Positions 6,262 through 13,454 of a stretch of DNA of 36,487 nt are shown piece after piece. The stretch is from a virus, in the IMG/VR virus record IMGVR_UViG_3300044816_000209, positions 1 to 36,487 of that record; one strand, given 5' to 3'. How positions within the stretch are numbered: the stretch's first letter is position 1; the number at the start of each line of letters is the position of its first letter. The notes under the pieces were generated by a model, which saw only the letters and a program-made list of their open reading frames with translations, ran no database searches and was not told where the DNA came from. The position numbers and the translations under genes were made by a program.

Positions 6262-6807
6262 TCACGCCGCCGCACCGATCGCCGGCACGCGGATGAAGCT
6301 GCCGCAGAAGCTTAGGGCGCGGATTTTGGCGAAGACTCCGTCGCCTTCGGCACTGCCCGCGGAGTTGGTGTTGCCTTCGATCGTGGCGACCTGGCCGCTT
6401 TTGGGATTGCCGACGTAGTCCTCGGCGACGAGGCCGACGTGCGAGAGCTTGGGCAGGAAGACGACGATGTCGCCGGCGAGCGGGCGGTATTTGCCGAGGC
6501 TCACTTCGAGCGGGGTGAAGATGAGGCAGCCGGTCTCGTGGCGCTTGGCCCACGGGAGCCACTGCGCGACGGCGGGGAAGGTGGGCGGGATGCGGAGCCG
6601 CAGCTCGGGGCTGCGACGGTCGGCTTCGCGGACGCAGAAGGTGGCGAACGCGGAGCACCACGGCTGGCGATCAGTGGCGCCGTCTTCGTAGCTCGTGGCT
6701 TTCCAGAATTCCTCGAGATGCGGGCCGCGGTTGGCGGAGGTTTCGCGCGTGCCGAGATATTCGCGCGCGACTTGAGCGATGATCGCGCGGGGATTGCGAA
6801 GGCTCAT
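6262..6807 (-). CDS. CHAP/NlpC-like endolysin, 181 aa
   Basis: A cysteine peptidase/amidase-type lysin: Cys51 in QPWCSAFATFCV, His123 in LAGDIVVFLPKLSHVGLVAED (the GDIV...H motif of CHAP domains), and a polar residue in IEGNTNSAG (143-150) completing the site. Residues 1-40 (IAQVAREYLGTRETSANRGP) match the helix that precedes the catalytic Cys in this family. It should cleave peptidoglycan at the end of infection. There is no signal peptide, so it would need a holin; two holin-like genes lie just upstream in the operon. It is the last gene of the lytic unit. A TTGACA hexamer lies 13 bases before its ATG. Confidence 0.85.
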   Translation of the reverse strand: MSLRNPRAIIAQVAREYLGTRETSANRGPHLEEFWKATSYEDGATDRQPWCSAFATFCVREADRRSPELRLRIPPTFPAVAQWLPWAKRHETGCLIFTPLEVSLGKYRPLAGDIVVFLPKLSHVGLVAEDYVGNPKSGQVATIEGNTNSAGSAEGDGVFAKIRALSFCGSFIRVPAIGAAA

Positions 6808-7066
6808 GCGTGCGCGGAGCTGTCAAGGCACGGCCCGGCGCAGTTGATGGTTGAGAGTTGAGAGTTGAGGGAAGGACCGCGGGGCCTTTGCTGGACGGCT
6901 CCGCCGTTGGCTCGGAAGAACTCAGGCCGGCGAGGGCGAAGAATTCGGCGCAGGCTTCGAGGACGCGCAGGGTGGCGTCGAGCGTGGCGGGGGTGAACTC
7001 GGCCGCGGGCGCGACGCCCACGCGCTGCTGCAATCGGCGAAGCTTGGCGGGATCGAGGCTTGGCAT
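6671..7066 (-). CDS. Hypothetical protein with repeat-derived tail, up to 131 aa
   Basis: Residues 1-55 (LDPAKLRRLQQRVGV; TPATLDATLRVLEACAEFFALAGL) form a plausible helical domain. Residues about 66-75 (LPSTLNSQPS) are encoded by repeat family C, and the last about 45 residues overlap the start of the endolysin gene in another frame and look like translated antiframe. The original stop may have been lost when the repeat was inserted. Function unknown; it lies between the holin-like genes and the endolysin. Confidence 0.45.
   Translation of the reverse strand: MPSLDPAKLRRLQQRVGVAPAAEFTPATLDATLRVLEACAEFFALAGLSSSEPTAEPSSKGPAVLPSTLNSQPSTAPGRALTAPRTHEPSQSPRDHRSSRARISRHARNLRQPRPASRGILESHELRRRRH
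6849..6870. repeat. Family C repeat
   Basis: GGTTGAGAGTTGAGAGTTGAG tandem, between the endolysin start and the body of the preceding gene. Confidence 0.75.
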
Positions 7067-7075
7067 GCTAGGGAG

Positions 7076-7104
7076 GTTGATAGTTGAGAGTTGAGAGTTG
7101 AGAG
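7076..7104. repeat. Family C repeat
   Basis: GTTGATAGTTGAGAGTTGAG tandem just upstream of the start at 7066. Confidence 0.75.
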
Positions 7105-7121
7105 ATTGGAGGCAACGCAGA

Positions 7122-7147
7122 AAGGCCGCCGGTTTCCCGGCGGCCTT
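7122..7147 (-). terminator. Strong GNRA-capped hairpin in the lysis operon
   Basis: AAGGCCGCCGG (7122-7132) pairs perfectly with CCGGCGGCCTT (7137-7147); on the minus strand the loop is GAAA, a stable tetraloop. The following minus-strand sequence is TCTGCGTT, only a weak U-tract, so it may be a partial terminator or an RNA-stability element between the genes at 7193 and 7066. Confidence 0.5.
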
Positions 7148-7192
7148 CGTGACATATAGTCGGATTTTTCCTCCACAATTGAGGCGACAAAA

Positions 7193-7531
7193 TCAGACGA
7201 CGGGCTCGGGCTCGGCCGGGGGCTCGACGGTGGGCGCGGGGGTGACGATGTTGCTGACGCGCGCGGTGACGGCGCGGATGCGGGCGATGAGCTCGGGGGT
7301 GACGGCTTGCGCTTTGAGTTCCTCGATGATCGCTTCGACTTCCGCCGCTTCGACGGTGACGGCGGTTTCGAGTTCGGTGGTGGCGGTTTCGAGTTCGGTG
7401 GTGTTATCGGCCATAATGGTGCGGAGTTTTTGCAGGGCAGTTTTGATGCGCTTCAGAATGCCCGCCGGTTCGGAGGCGCAGTGGATGTGAACATCACCGA
7501 GGACGGTGATGTTGAAAACGGGCCGGCTCAT
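7193..7531 (-). CDS. Hypothetical lysis-region protein, 112 aa
   Basis: Starts MSRPVFNITVLGDVHIHC (a beta-hairpin-like start), then a long Glu/Thr/Ala-rich helix (about residues 22-90, with TTELETATTELETAVTVEAAEVEA likely coiled coil in character), and a Pro/Glu-rich tail. The start at 7531 was chosen because it overlaps the stop of the upstream holin-like gene as ATGA. No signal peptide. It could be a cytoplasmic partner or antiholin-like regulator, but nothing in the sequence proves this. Confidence 0.55.
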   Translation of the reverse strand: MSRPVFNITVLGDVHIHCASEPAGILKRIKTALQKLRTIMADNTTELETATTELETAVTVEAAEVEAIIEELKAQAVTPELIARIRAVTARVSNIVTPAPTVEPPAEPEPVV

Positions 7532-7818
7532 TGGCCGGGTTCGATGAGGCGGCTCGAATCGGTCTGCTTGTCGAGCACGCGGGTCGGGTCGTCGGCGCTG
7601 CCGTTGCCGCTGATCGAGCGGTCTTTGACGAGGTGCGCGAAGGTGCCGCCGCTGCCGATGGTGACGAGGCCGGCGAGGCCGACGACGGTGGGCTGCCAGC
7701 GATCGGGGAGAAAACTGACGATCTGCGGCTGCACGTAGATGGCGCCGGCGAGGATGGTGAGCCAGCCGCTGAGGCTCGTGCGCCAGTTGGCGCCGAAGAA
7801 GCGTTCGAGGAAGTTCAA
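7528..7818 (-). CDS. Holin-like small membrane protein, 96 aa
   Basis: Two hydrophobic segments (about residues 16-34, LSGWLTILAGAIYVQPQIV, and 43-62, TVVGLAGLVTIGSGGTFAH) separated by a short loop, then a charged soluble tail (KDRSISGNGS...). Length and topology suit a class II-type holin, and the gene is near the endolysin. The start appears to be TTG at 7818, since no ATG or GTG lies in a sensible position; this TTG sits at the edge of a family B repeat half (7817-7841). The start is therefore uncertain. Confidence 0.6.
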   Translation of the reverse strand: MNFLERFFGANWRTSLSGWLTILAGAIYVQPQIVSFLPDRWQPTVVGLAGLVTIGSGGTFAHLVKDRSISGNGSADDPTRVLDKQTDSSRLIEPGQ

Positions 7819-7860
7819 AGTTTAAGGTTTCTGGTTTAACGGCGCGGAGGCTCCGCGCTC
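7817..7860. repeat. Family B repeat, single arm plus small palindrome
   Basis: One arm AAGTTTAAGGTTTCTGGTTT is followed by the palindrome GCGCGGAGGCTCCGCGC (7842-7858); the opposite arm is missing. It fills the whole gap between two lysis genes. Confidence 0.7.
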
Positions 7861-8118
7861 TCAGTACTGGAAGTCGTCGTCGGGGAATTGGGCGCGGCGT
7901 TCGTGGAGTTCGTTTTGCCGGGCGCGCTCGCGCCAGCGCCGATAGACGAGGAAGAAGCTGAGCACGCCCGCGGCGGCGCCGGCGATCATGCCCACGTCGG
8001 CGGCGACTCCGGCGATGACGTGGAGCGCTTTGCACAGGGCGGCCGTGAGCGCGCCGATGGTCCCGTAGGCGCCGGTGGCGAGCGGGTGGCGATCGGCGAA
8101 TTGTTCGAGCAGGTTCAC
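7861..8118 (-). CDS. Second holin-like membrane protein, 85 aa
   Basis: Two likely membrane segments (about residues 14-36, TGAYGTIGALTAALCKALHVIAG in part, and 39-59, ADVGMIAGAAAGVLSFFLVY), then a strongly charged tail (RRWRERARQNELHERR). The small size, two spans and charged C-terminus fit a holin or antiholin, paired with the gene at 7528-7818. The start is GTG at 8118, with a TTGACT hexamer 17 bases upstream and a family B repeat beyond. Confidence 0.6.
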   Translation of the reverse strand: MNLLEQFADRHPLATGAYGTIGALTAALCKALHVIAGVAADVGMIAGAAAGVLSFFLVYRRWRERARQNELHERRAQFPDDDFQY

Positions 8119-8150
8119 GTCCGGTGCGGATGCGGAGTCAACGGGGGAGA

Positions 8151-8218
8151 AGGTTTAAGGTTTCTGGTTTCACGGACGCGGCCGACGAGCGCCAACCAGA
8201 AACCAGAAACGTGAAACC
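8151..8218. repeat. Family B repeat, paired arms
   Basis: AGGTTTAAGGTTTCTGGTTT and its inverse CAGAAACCAGAAAC surround a GC-rich core (GACGCGGCCGACGAGCGCC). Begins a few bases after the stop of the gene ending at 8225. Confidence 0.85.
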
Positions 8219-8224
8219 CCGCCT

Positions 8225-8878
8225 TCACGGCACTTCCGCATCGACCGGATCGAGCAGCGCGGCGCCGCTCGCGCTGTCCCAGACGGGATTGAGGCCGTCG
8301 GCGTCGCGGTACTCGAGGAAGAGGGTGCCTTCCATGAGCAGGTTGCAGGTCGTGGAAGGGTCCGTGCCGAAGATCGGCCGGGTGAAGCTGTGGAAGCCGC
8401 CGCCGCGCCACGCCGGGACGCGCACGGTGAGCGTGCCGATGACGTCCGTGGAGCCGAAAAGATCGGTGCTGAAACTCCCGGCGACGGTGGCACCGGTGCC
8501 GTCGATGCGGACGCTGATGAAACCCTCATTCCCATTGGCGATGAAGCCGATGGGGCCGAAAACGAAAGTCAGGATCGGTCCGCCGGCGGCGCCGCCGGGA
8601 GTGATGATGTTGGTGGTGTGAGTGGTGTCTTCGTCGAGGACGAGGTTGCTTTCATCGCCGAGGCTCGCGCGGGTGAAGGTGAGATTGATGGCGTCGCTAT
8701 TTGGCGCGAGGGAATACGAGCCGGTGACGCGCCACTCTGCGACGCGGAACATGCCGGCGATGGCCACGTCGAACTTGCGGTAGTCGGCGGCGGTCGTGAG
8801 ATCCGCGCAGACGACATAGCCGGTGGTGGGGCCGCTATATCCGACAGTCTCCGGCGAGAGCAGTGTTTCGATGCGCAT
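8225..8878 (-). CDS. Distal tail/structural protein, 217 aa
   Basis: A beta-rich protein with almost no charged helices (SYSLAPNSDAINLTFTR; IDGTGATVAGSFSTDLFGST), the composition of a tail structural or baseplate protein. It lies downstream of the tape measure, where distal tail genes are usual. The ATG at 8878 was chosen because it follows closely the stop at 8886; a longer frame upstream runs through other genes. No family recognised. Confidence 0.6.
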   Translation of the reverse strand: MRIETLLSPETVGYSGPTTGYVVCADLTTAADYRKFDVAIAGMFRVAEWRVTGSYSLAPNSDAINLTFTRASLGDESNLVLDEDTTHTTNIITPGGAAGGPILTFVFGPIGFIANGNEGFISVRIDGTGATVAGSFSTDLFGSTDVIGTLTVRVPAWRGGGFHSFTRPIFGTDPSTTCNLLMEGTLFLEYRDADGLNPVWDSASGAALLDPVDAEVP

Positions 8879-8885
8879 AAGGCGC

Positions 8886-9146
8886 TTAGATGACGATCGT
8901 CGCGGCGCTGGAGGCGTATTTGCGCTTGATGAGGGCGCTGTTGCGGATGCTGTAGAGCGGGTTGCCGCCCATCGTGATGAAGCGCCCGTTGTCGCCCTGC
9001 GTTTCGGTGAAGATGGTGTGATCGAACTTCGGGCGATCCTTGATGATCGCCTTGAGCAGCTTGCGCAGGAATTTTCCCGTACACCAGAGGCGGCCCTTGG
9101 TCTTGCCTTCGATCTTTTTTTGCAGCCCAGAAATGCTGTCGTCCAT
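8886..9146 (-). CDS. Hypothetical tail-region protein, 86 aa
   Basis: A basic N-terminal half (MDDSISGLQKKIEGKTKGRL, CTGKFLRKLLKAIIKDRPKF) followed by a short beta-like C-terminal part. Close spacing to both neighbours supports a real operon gene. No family recognised; position suggests tail assembly. Confidence 0.55.
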   Translation of the reverse strand: MDDSISGLQKKIEGKTKGRLWCTGKFLRKLLKAIIKDRPKFDHTIFTETQGDNGRFITMGGNPLYSIRNSALIKRKYASSAATIVI

Positions 9147-9155
9147 GAGTGGTCG

Positions 9156-9758
9156 CTACGGCGAGACGTTGTAGTTGAATGCGTAGTTTTCGGTGACTTC
9201 CCAAAGCGGCCCCGCATCGTTCCAGGTGCGGTTTTTGAGCACCCAGCCGGCGACGAGGTTGATCGTGACGCTGGGCAGACCCGTGATCGTGAAAGGGAAG
9301 TCCGGTGGAGGGGGAAGAAAGCGCGCGGTGGAGGCGCCGCCGACTCCGGCATGGTTGGGCGGGAAAGTGGTGAGGTAGATCCGCGTGAGGGTGGGGATGG
9401 GGATCTCGACGACGAAGGTGTTGCCGGTGAGCGCATCCGGCACGCTGAAGATCATGGCGTCCGCGGCGCCCGTGAATTTCTCGGGCTTGTTGGCGTCCAT
9501 CAAGCCGCGGTAATGGGCAGTGATTTCCACGAGCCCGCTTTCCAGCGTTTTCTGGCCCACTTCGACGACGTACATGAAGGGGAAATCCAGGTGCCGCGAG
9601 CCGCGCCGCGGGTAGCGGTTTTTATTCGTGCGCGGATGGGTCAGAAAGATGAGCGTGCCTTCGTCGAAACCGGCCTCTGTCTGATTGAAGCCGGGCGATT
9701 CCTGCGGAAACAAAACGCCCTCCGCGAGGCCGACAAGGATGCGGTTGCCGAGGGCCAT
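9156..9758 (-). CDS. Distal tail protein candidate, 200 aa
   Basis: Starts MALGNRILVGL and is rich in beta-strand patterns (LDFPFMYVVEVGQ; TFVVEIPIPTLTRIYLTTF), ending FNYNVSP. Its ATG directly follows the tape-measure stop (TAAATG), the usual place for distal tail proteins. It shares the MALGxxIL opening with the protein at 13455-13844, but I see no further similarity. Family not recognised. Confidence 0.6.
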   Translation of the reverse strand: MALGNRILVGLAEGVLFPQESPGFNQTEAGFDEGTLIFLTHPRTNKNRYPRRGSRHLDFPFMYVVEVGQKTLESGLVEITAHYRGLMDANKPEKFTGAADAMIFSVPDALTGNTFVVEIPIPTLTRIYLTTFPPNHAGVGGASTARFLPPPPDFPFTITGLPSVTINLVAGWVLKNRTWNDAGPLWEVTENYAFNYNVSP

Positions 9759-11192
9759 TTAGTCGGTGTCCTCTTTGGTGATCTCTTTGAGCGCATCCAC
9801 GATGTCCTTGAGCGTGGCGCCGCCGCTGAAATCGCTGCCTTCTTTCGCGGCGCCGCCGGGTCCCATTTTTCGCGGAAAGGCGTTTGGGCCGATGCCGGGC
9901 AGGACGCGCTGGCGGGTGAAAGGATCGATGCCGTCGAGGACCTGGCCATTCATGCCGCGATGCACGCTCATCAGTCCGCCGTCGGCTTCGAGCTTGTTGA
10001 AGAAGCGGCCGGAGCGGCGCGCGGAGTTGCGATCGTTGCGGAAGTCGCGCTGCACATCGGCCCAGCGGCGGCGGCGGCCATCGGGCTGCAGGTAACGCTC
10101 GGAGAGCATGTCCCGCCGCTCGTTTTTGTAACGGAGCTGGTTGAGTTGTTCGGTGCGGCGTTGCTGCGTATTGAGCAGGCCCGAAGTCAGAAGGCTCGAG
10201 GCTCTCTGCGTGTTGTAGCGATTGGCAGAGGCTCCTCTTTGAAATTTGCTGGCGTTGCTGCCTTCGATGCCGAGGAGCGAGGAAGCGTCGTTGTAATGCT
10301 TCTTCTCCATCTCCTCCTCCACGAGCAGAATGCTGCGCAGAGTGTTGTATCGTTCCTTGAGGTTTTTAAGGTCTTCCGGGCTCGCATCGGGTTCCGCCTT
10401 TTGCTTCACGATCGCGAGCTTGCGCTCGACTTCGAGTTCCTCCTTCTTCGCGTCCAGGGGGTTGTTGCCAGGGCCGTTGAGCTTGGCGATGCGGGCTTGA
10501 TCCGCGTAGGACTGGCTACGTTGATTGACGAATTCCTGCCGGCTTTTCCCGGCGACGAGTCCGCGTTGTTCCGAGCTATGCTGCTGATCTTCGTGCGTGG
10601 GCAGACCGAAGAAATCGCGCCCAGCTTGATAACCCTGAGCGAGACCGCGCCCCCACCTCATGTTGCCGAGACCGAAGTGCTCGTTCAACATCCGGTGCTG
10701 CGAGTCGCCAAGGAATTTGGCGGACGATTGCTGTTCCACCTCCGCCTTTTCCTGATCGAGCTTCTCCTGGATGCGCTTGCTAAGGCTCTCGGGACCTTCC
10801 GCGCTGCTCGAAAAACGATCCGCGCGGTTCGTCTTTTCAAACGTCGCCTGCAGCCGATCGTGCGCGGTATCGGTCTTGCCGACTTCCTCGCGGAACCAGC
10901 GCACCGCGGCGCCGGCGGCGCGGATTGCGGCCATGTAAACGACGAGCCGTCCGGCGGTCGCGCCGATGGCATGGCCGAAGCGTTGCATGGCATTTACGCC
11001 GCGGCCTTCCGCGAGATCGCGCATGCCCATGGCGAAGTTGCTGTCGCCGCCTTTGCCGTGCTTGCCGCCTTTCGCCTTGTCGGCGGCTTTGTCGATATTC
11101 TCGAGGAGCTTCTCGATGCGCTTGGCCGCTTTCTCCGCGTCCCCGGTTTCGAGGATGGTTTTGATCCGCAGGATTTCCGTGCGCTCGCTCAT
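9759..11192 (-). CDS. Tape measure protein, 477 aa
   Basis: A mostly helical protein: an early coiled coil (residues 12-45, TGDAEKAAKRIEKLLENIDK), a Gly/Lys linker, a hydrophobic stretch (about 82-100, GRLVVYMAAIRAAGAAVRWF) and long charged helices (135-160, 225-320) with a Gly-rich end. It follows the frameshifted tail chaperone after one intervening gene and precedes the distal tail genes, the fixed place of the tape measure. At about 0.15 nm per residue it would predict a tail near 70 nm, short for a siphovirus. The start overlaps the previous stop as ATGA (11192-11189). Confidence 0.75.
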   Translation of the reverse strand: MSERTEILRIKTILETGDAEKAAKRIEKLLENIDKAADKAKGGKHGKGGDSNFAMGMRDLAEGRGVNAMQRFGHAIGATAGRLVVYMAAIRAAGAAVRWFREEVGKTDTAHDRLQATFEKTNRADRFSSSAEGPESLSKRIQEKLDQEKAEVEQQSSAKFLGDSQHRMLNEHFGLGNMRWGRGLAQGYQAGRDFFGLPTHEDQQHSSEQRGLVAGKSRQEFVNQRSQSYADQARIAKLNGPGNNPLDAKKEELEVERKLAIVKQKAEPDASPEDLKNLKERYNTLRSILLVEEEMEKKHYNDASSLLGIEGSNASKFQRGASANRYNTQRASSLLTSGLLNTQQRRTEQLNQLRYKNERRDMLSERYLQPDGRRRRWADVQRDFRNDRNSARRSGRFFNKLEADGGLMSVHRGMNGQVLDGIDPFTRQRVLPGIGPNAFPRKMGPGGAAKEGSDFSGGATLKDIVDALKEITKEDTD

Positions 11193-11782
11193 GCCTGATG
11201 GGGGATGCCGGCCTCGCTGAGTTTGCGGGCGATGTAGCCGAGCATGTCGAGCCGGCGATTGCCCATCGCCTTGCCGGAGAAGTTCTTCTTGTTGTCCATC
11301 GTCACCACTCCATCCGACGCATTCCAGATGGTGATTTCGACCTGGCCTGGTGAGTGCGAAACCTCGATGCCACCGCGCTCAGGATCGACTTTCGAGCTGG
11401 TCTTGCCGCCCAGCGCGATGATCGCGCCGAGCCATCCGCTGGCGATGTATTTGGCGTGATTGGTGCGGATGCGAATGACCTTCGCCTCCATCTCTTCGAG
11501 CGTCTCTTTCTTGCCGGCCTTGGCCTTGCCGCGCCCGAAGCGCCAGCCGCGCTTGCCGCCTTTGTGAAACCATTTCGGGATTTTCCACCCGAGCGCTTTT
11601 ACGTCTGCAGCGATCTCCGCCTTGGTCGGCGCGATGAGCGCGGTCTGCGTGTAAAGCTCAGTCGCAAGCTTGCGGTTCTCTTCCACAAAAAGCGGCTCCA
11701 GTTCTCGCCCGTTGAGCTTCGCGTAATTCGCGAAAGTCCGGGCGAGTTCCTCGGCGTTGGAAGTGAAAGAGACGGCGCGCAT
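11189..11782 (-). CDS. Tail completion-like protein, 197 aa
   Basis: The first 50 residues (ELARTFANYAKLNGRELEPLFVEENRKLATELYTQTALIAP) resemble the N-terminal helix of HK97 gp10-type tail completion proteins, which pass through alternating helices and then strands (VEITIWNASDGVVTMDN). A very basic segment (WFHKGGKRGWRFGRGKAKAGKK, about 70-92) is inserted. It lies between the tail-assembly chaperone and the tape measure, an unusual place for a gp10 homologue, so the assignment is tentative. Confidence 0.5.
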   Translation of the reverse strand: MRAVSFTSNAEELARTFANYAKLNGRELEPLFVEENRKLATELYTQTALIAPTKAEIAADVKALGWKIPKWFHKGGKRGWRFGRGKAKAGKKETLEEMEAKVIRIRTNHAKYIASGWLGAIIALGGKTSSKVDPERGGIEVSHSPGQVEITIWNASDGVVTMDNKKNFSGKAMGNRRLDMLGYIARKLSEAGIPHQA

Positions 11783-11793
11783 GAGGTTAGGAG

Positions 11794-12434
11794 TCAGTGC
11801 CCGGCATATTGCTCGCGGAGTTTGTCAAAGCGGGCGCGTGCGGCGTTGTGGCGAGTGCCGGAACTGCGCCGGCAGCGATGGCCTTCGAGCCACAGCTCGG
11901 CGTGCCGGTAGCGCAGCACTTCGGCAAGGCTCAGCTCCCAGCGGATGAAGTCCGGCGTCCAGCCCGTTTGGCGCGCGATGCTCCAGACGAGGACGGCTTC
12001 CGCGTCGGGGACGGCGCCGCCTCCGCCACTACCGCCGAGCTTTTTTTTTCCACGAGCGCGACTTCGGCGGCGGCGACGATGCCGAGGATTTCATCGGCCA
12101 GGCGGCGCGCTTCGAGAAGGTCGCTGTCGGTGAAGTCTTCGGCGAGAATGCTGACCTCGGCGCGGAAGCCGGCGACGTCATCGGTGGCGAGGATGAGCTC
12201 GCGGCGCGCGGCGAGCTTCGCCTCGGGGGTTTCGCCATAAGCGCGGGCGAGGACTTCGAGCAGCAGGAGATCGAAGAAGGTGCCGGTATCGTCGGCGCGC
12301 GTGACTTTGCGGAAGACATCGCGCAGGCCCATGCTGAGCGGGGCGAGGGTGCGCTCGCGGAAGATGCGCGGGCCGGTGAGCGCTTCGCCGGCGAGCTGGC
12401 GCTGGAGGTCTTCTTCGGTGGGTTCGGCTTGCAT
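11794..12434 (-). CDS. Tail assembly chaperone, -1 frameshift product
   Basis: If ribosomes slip back one base in the A run at 12041-12049, translation leaves the 167-codon frame after ...ALVEKK and continues for about 80 more codons to a TGA at 11794-11796. The extension is convincing protein: a Gly linker, then WSIARQTGWTPDFIRWEL, SLAEVLRYRHAELWLEG and a basic helix ending KLREQYAGH. This is the arrangement of the lambda G/GT pair: a short form and a frameshifted long form made upstream of the tape measure and needed for tail assembly. The extension has no start codon of its own and fills what would otherwise be an unexplained gap. A sequencing error in the homopolymer is the main alternative. 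Confidence 0.7.
11931..12434 (-). CDS. Tail assembly chaperone, short (zero-frame) form, 167 aa
   Basis: Helical protein (residues 5-125: EEDLQRQLAGEAL, FRKVTRADDTGTFFDLLLLE, DEILGIVAAAEVAL) followed after KK by a low-complexity basic tail that looks like readout of the other frame. The helical part has the size of lambda gpG-like chaperones and lies two genes upstream of the tape measure. The zero frame crosses nine consecutive A residues at codons 129-131, the place of the proposed -1 frameshift. Confidence 0.65.
   Translation of the reverse strand: MQAEPTEEDLQRQLAGEALTGPRIFRERTLAPLSMGLRDVFRKVTRADDTGTFFDLLLLEVLARAYGETPEAKLAARRELILATDDVAGFRAEVSILAEDFTDSDLLEARRLADEILGIVAAAEVALVEKKSSAVVAEAAPSPTRKPSSSGASRAKRAGRRTSSAGS
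12041..12050 (-). promoter_or_regulatory. Slippery sequence for -1 frameshift
   Basis: Minus-strand codons GAA AAA AAA AGC contain the heptamer A AAA AAA in the correct phase for simultaneous -1 slippage. The new frame continues AAG CTC GGC and is open for about 80 codons. It is the longest A run in the late region. Confidence 0.7.
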
Positions 12435-12444
12435 AGGGATGTGG

Positions 12445-12534
12445 GGTTTCTGGTTTAAGGTTTCTGGTTCAAGGTTGGCGGTCGTCGGGCGGGTTCCGTG
12501 AAACCAGAAACCAGAAACCAGAAACCTTGAACCG
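12445..12534. repeat. Family B repeat, paired arms
   Basis: GGTTTCTGGTTTAAGGTTTC arms on the left and CAGAAACCAGAAACC copies on the right, ending CCTTGAACC, around a GC-rich core. Starts about 11 bases after the stop of the gene ending at 12546. Confidence 0.88.
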
Positions 12535-12545
12535 CGGCGGCGTGG

Positions 12546-13286
12546 TCAAAAATGGCGGCGGAATTTGTCGTGGGTGGCGTCGGTGGCGTCGGCGCGGAGG
12601 AGGAGGCTGGTCTCGCCGTCGCGCTCGCGGATGATGGGCGGGCTGCCGCGCGCGATCTTGAGCAGTTCGTCGTGATTCTTGAGGGCGCCGCACATCCACT
12701 GCGCGGGGCTCGCGCCTTCGACGCGATACGACATGTCGAGGATTTCCTGTGCGGCGGCGGCGCCTGGCTTGCCGACGATGAAGGCGCGGCCGGTGAAGGC
12801 GAGCGGGGCGAAGCCGCTGGTTTTCAGGATCGCCGCCTCGCGCAGGCTCGGCGTGGAAAAGGTGTTCTGCGCGCGCGTCTCGGCGGCGAGGGTGCGCGTG
12901 CCTTTGGTGACTTCGATCCACCACCGCCGGGCCTCGAGCGCGGCGCGCATGGCGACGAGCGGGTGCAGCGGGAACTCCGCCTCGAACCGGGTGCGATGTT
13001 CCCAAAAGCTGACGACGTGCTCGGTCTTGTATTGCGCGCAGATGGAAGTGTCGCCGACCCAGAAACACTTGCGCCGCGCACCGCTGGCGGCATCGACTTC
13101 ATCGGTGAATGGCGCGGGCTCGCGATACGGGATGCCGAGGGTGAGCAGGCACGCGGCGAGCGGTGTATCGAGGATGGGCCAGTGCGCGAGCTGGATGGGC
13201 GGGAGCTTCCCTTGATGGTTCGCGGCGCTGAGCTGCGCGTAAAGGCTCTGGGCCTGCGCGAAGATGCTGGTGCTTGGTTCGGACAT
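12546..13286 (-). CDS. Hypothetical tail-region protein, 246 aa
   Basis: A mixed alpha/beta protein: a helical start (TSIFAQAQSLYAQLSAANHQ), a hydrophobic middle (LAHWPILDTPLAACLLTLGI), a strand-rich part with CFWVGDTSICAQY, then a basic helix (ALEARRWWIEVTKGTR). No catalytic motif recognised. It sits just upstream of the tail chaperone and downstream of a putative tail tube gene, so a tail role is likely by position only. Confidence 0.6.
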   Translation of the reverse strand: MSEPSTSIFAQAQSLYAQLSAANHQGKLPPIQLAHWPILDTPLAACLLTLGIPYREPAPFTDEVDAASGARRKCFWVGDTSICAQYKTEHVVSFWEHRTRFEAEFPLHPLVAMRAALEARRWWIEVTKGTRTLAAETRAQNTFSTPSLREAAILKTSGFAPLAFTGRAFIVGKPGAAAAQEILDMSYRVEGASPAQWMCGALKNHDELLKIARGSPPIIRERDGETSLLLRADATDATHDKFRRHF

Positions 13287-13350
13287 TTGGGATTTGGTGA
13301 AAGTGAAAGGGCGGCGCTCGGGCCGCGCCGGCGAACTACCGCGGAGCTGT

Positions 13351-13453
13351 GATCCGCAGATTTCGCAGATGAGCGCAGATTTCCGGAAGGAGCTGAGGAA
13401 GGGTTTTTCTGCTGTGTTTCATCTGCGAAAATCTGCGCAATCTGCGGATAAAA
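13351..13453. repeat. Family A repeat, copy 2 (type ii)
   Basis: GATCCGCAGATTTCGCAGAT and its inverted partner ending AATCTGCGGATAAAAC, centre GGAAGGAGCTGAGGAAGG. The right end abuts the stop codon at 13455. Confidence 0.9.
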
Positions 13454-13454
13454 C

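Noticed and set aside
7193-8035. 280-codon minus-strand frame across the holin-like genes
   Set aside because: Its N-terminal two-thirds are an Arg-rich antiframe of the two membrane proteins. Only the last 112 codons, starting at the ATGA overlap, are supported.
8823-11198. 791-codon plus-strand open frame opposite the tape measure and distal tail genes
   Set aside because: It is the antisense of well-supported minus-strand genes; its length follows from high GC and third-position bias. No domain is recognisable.
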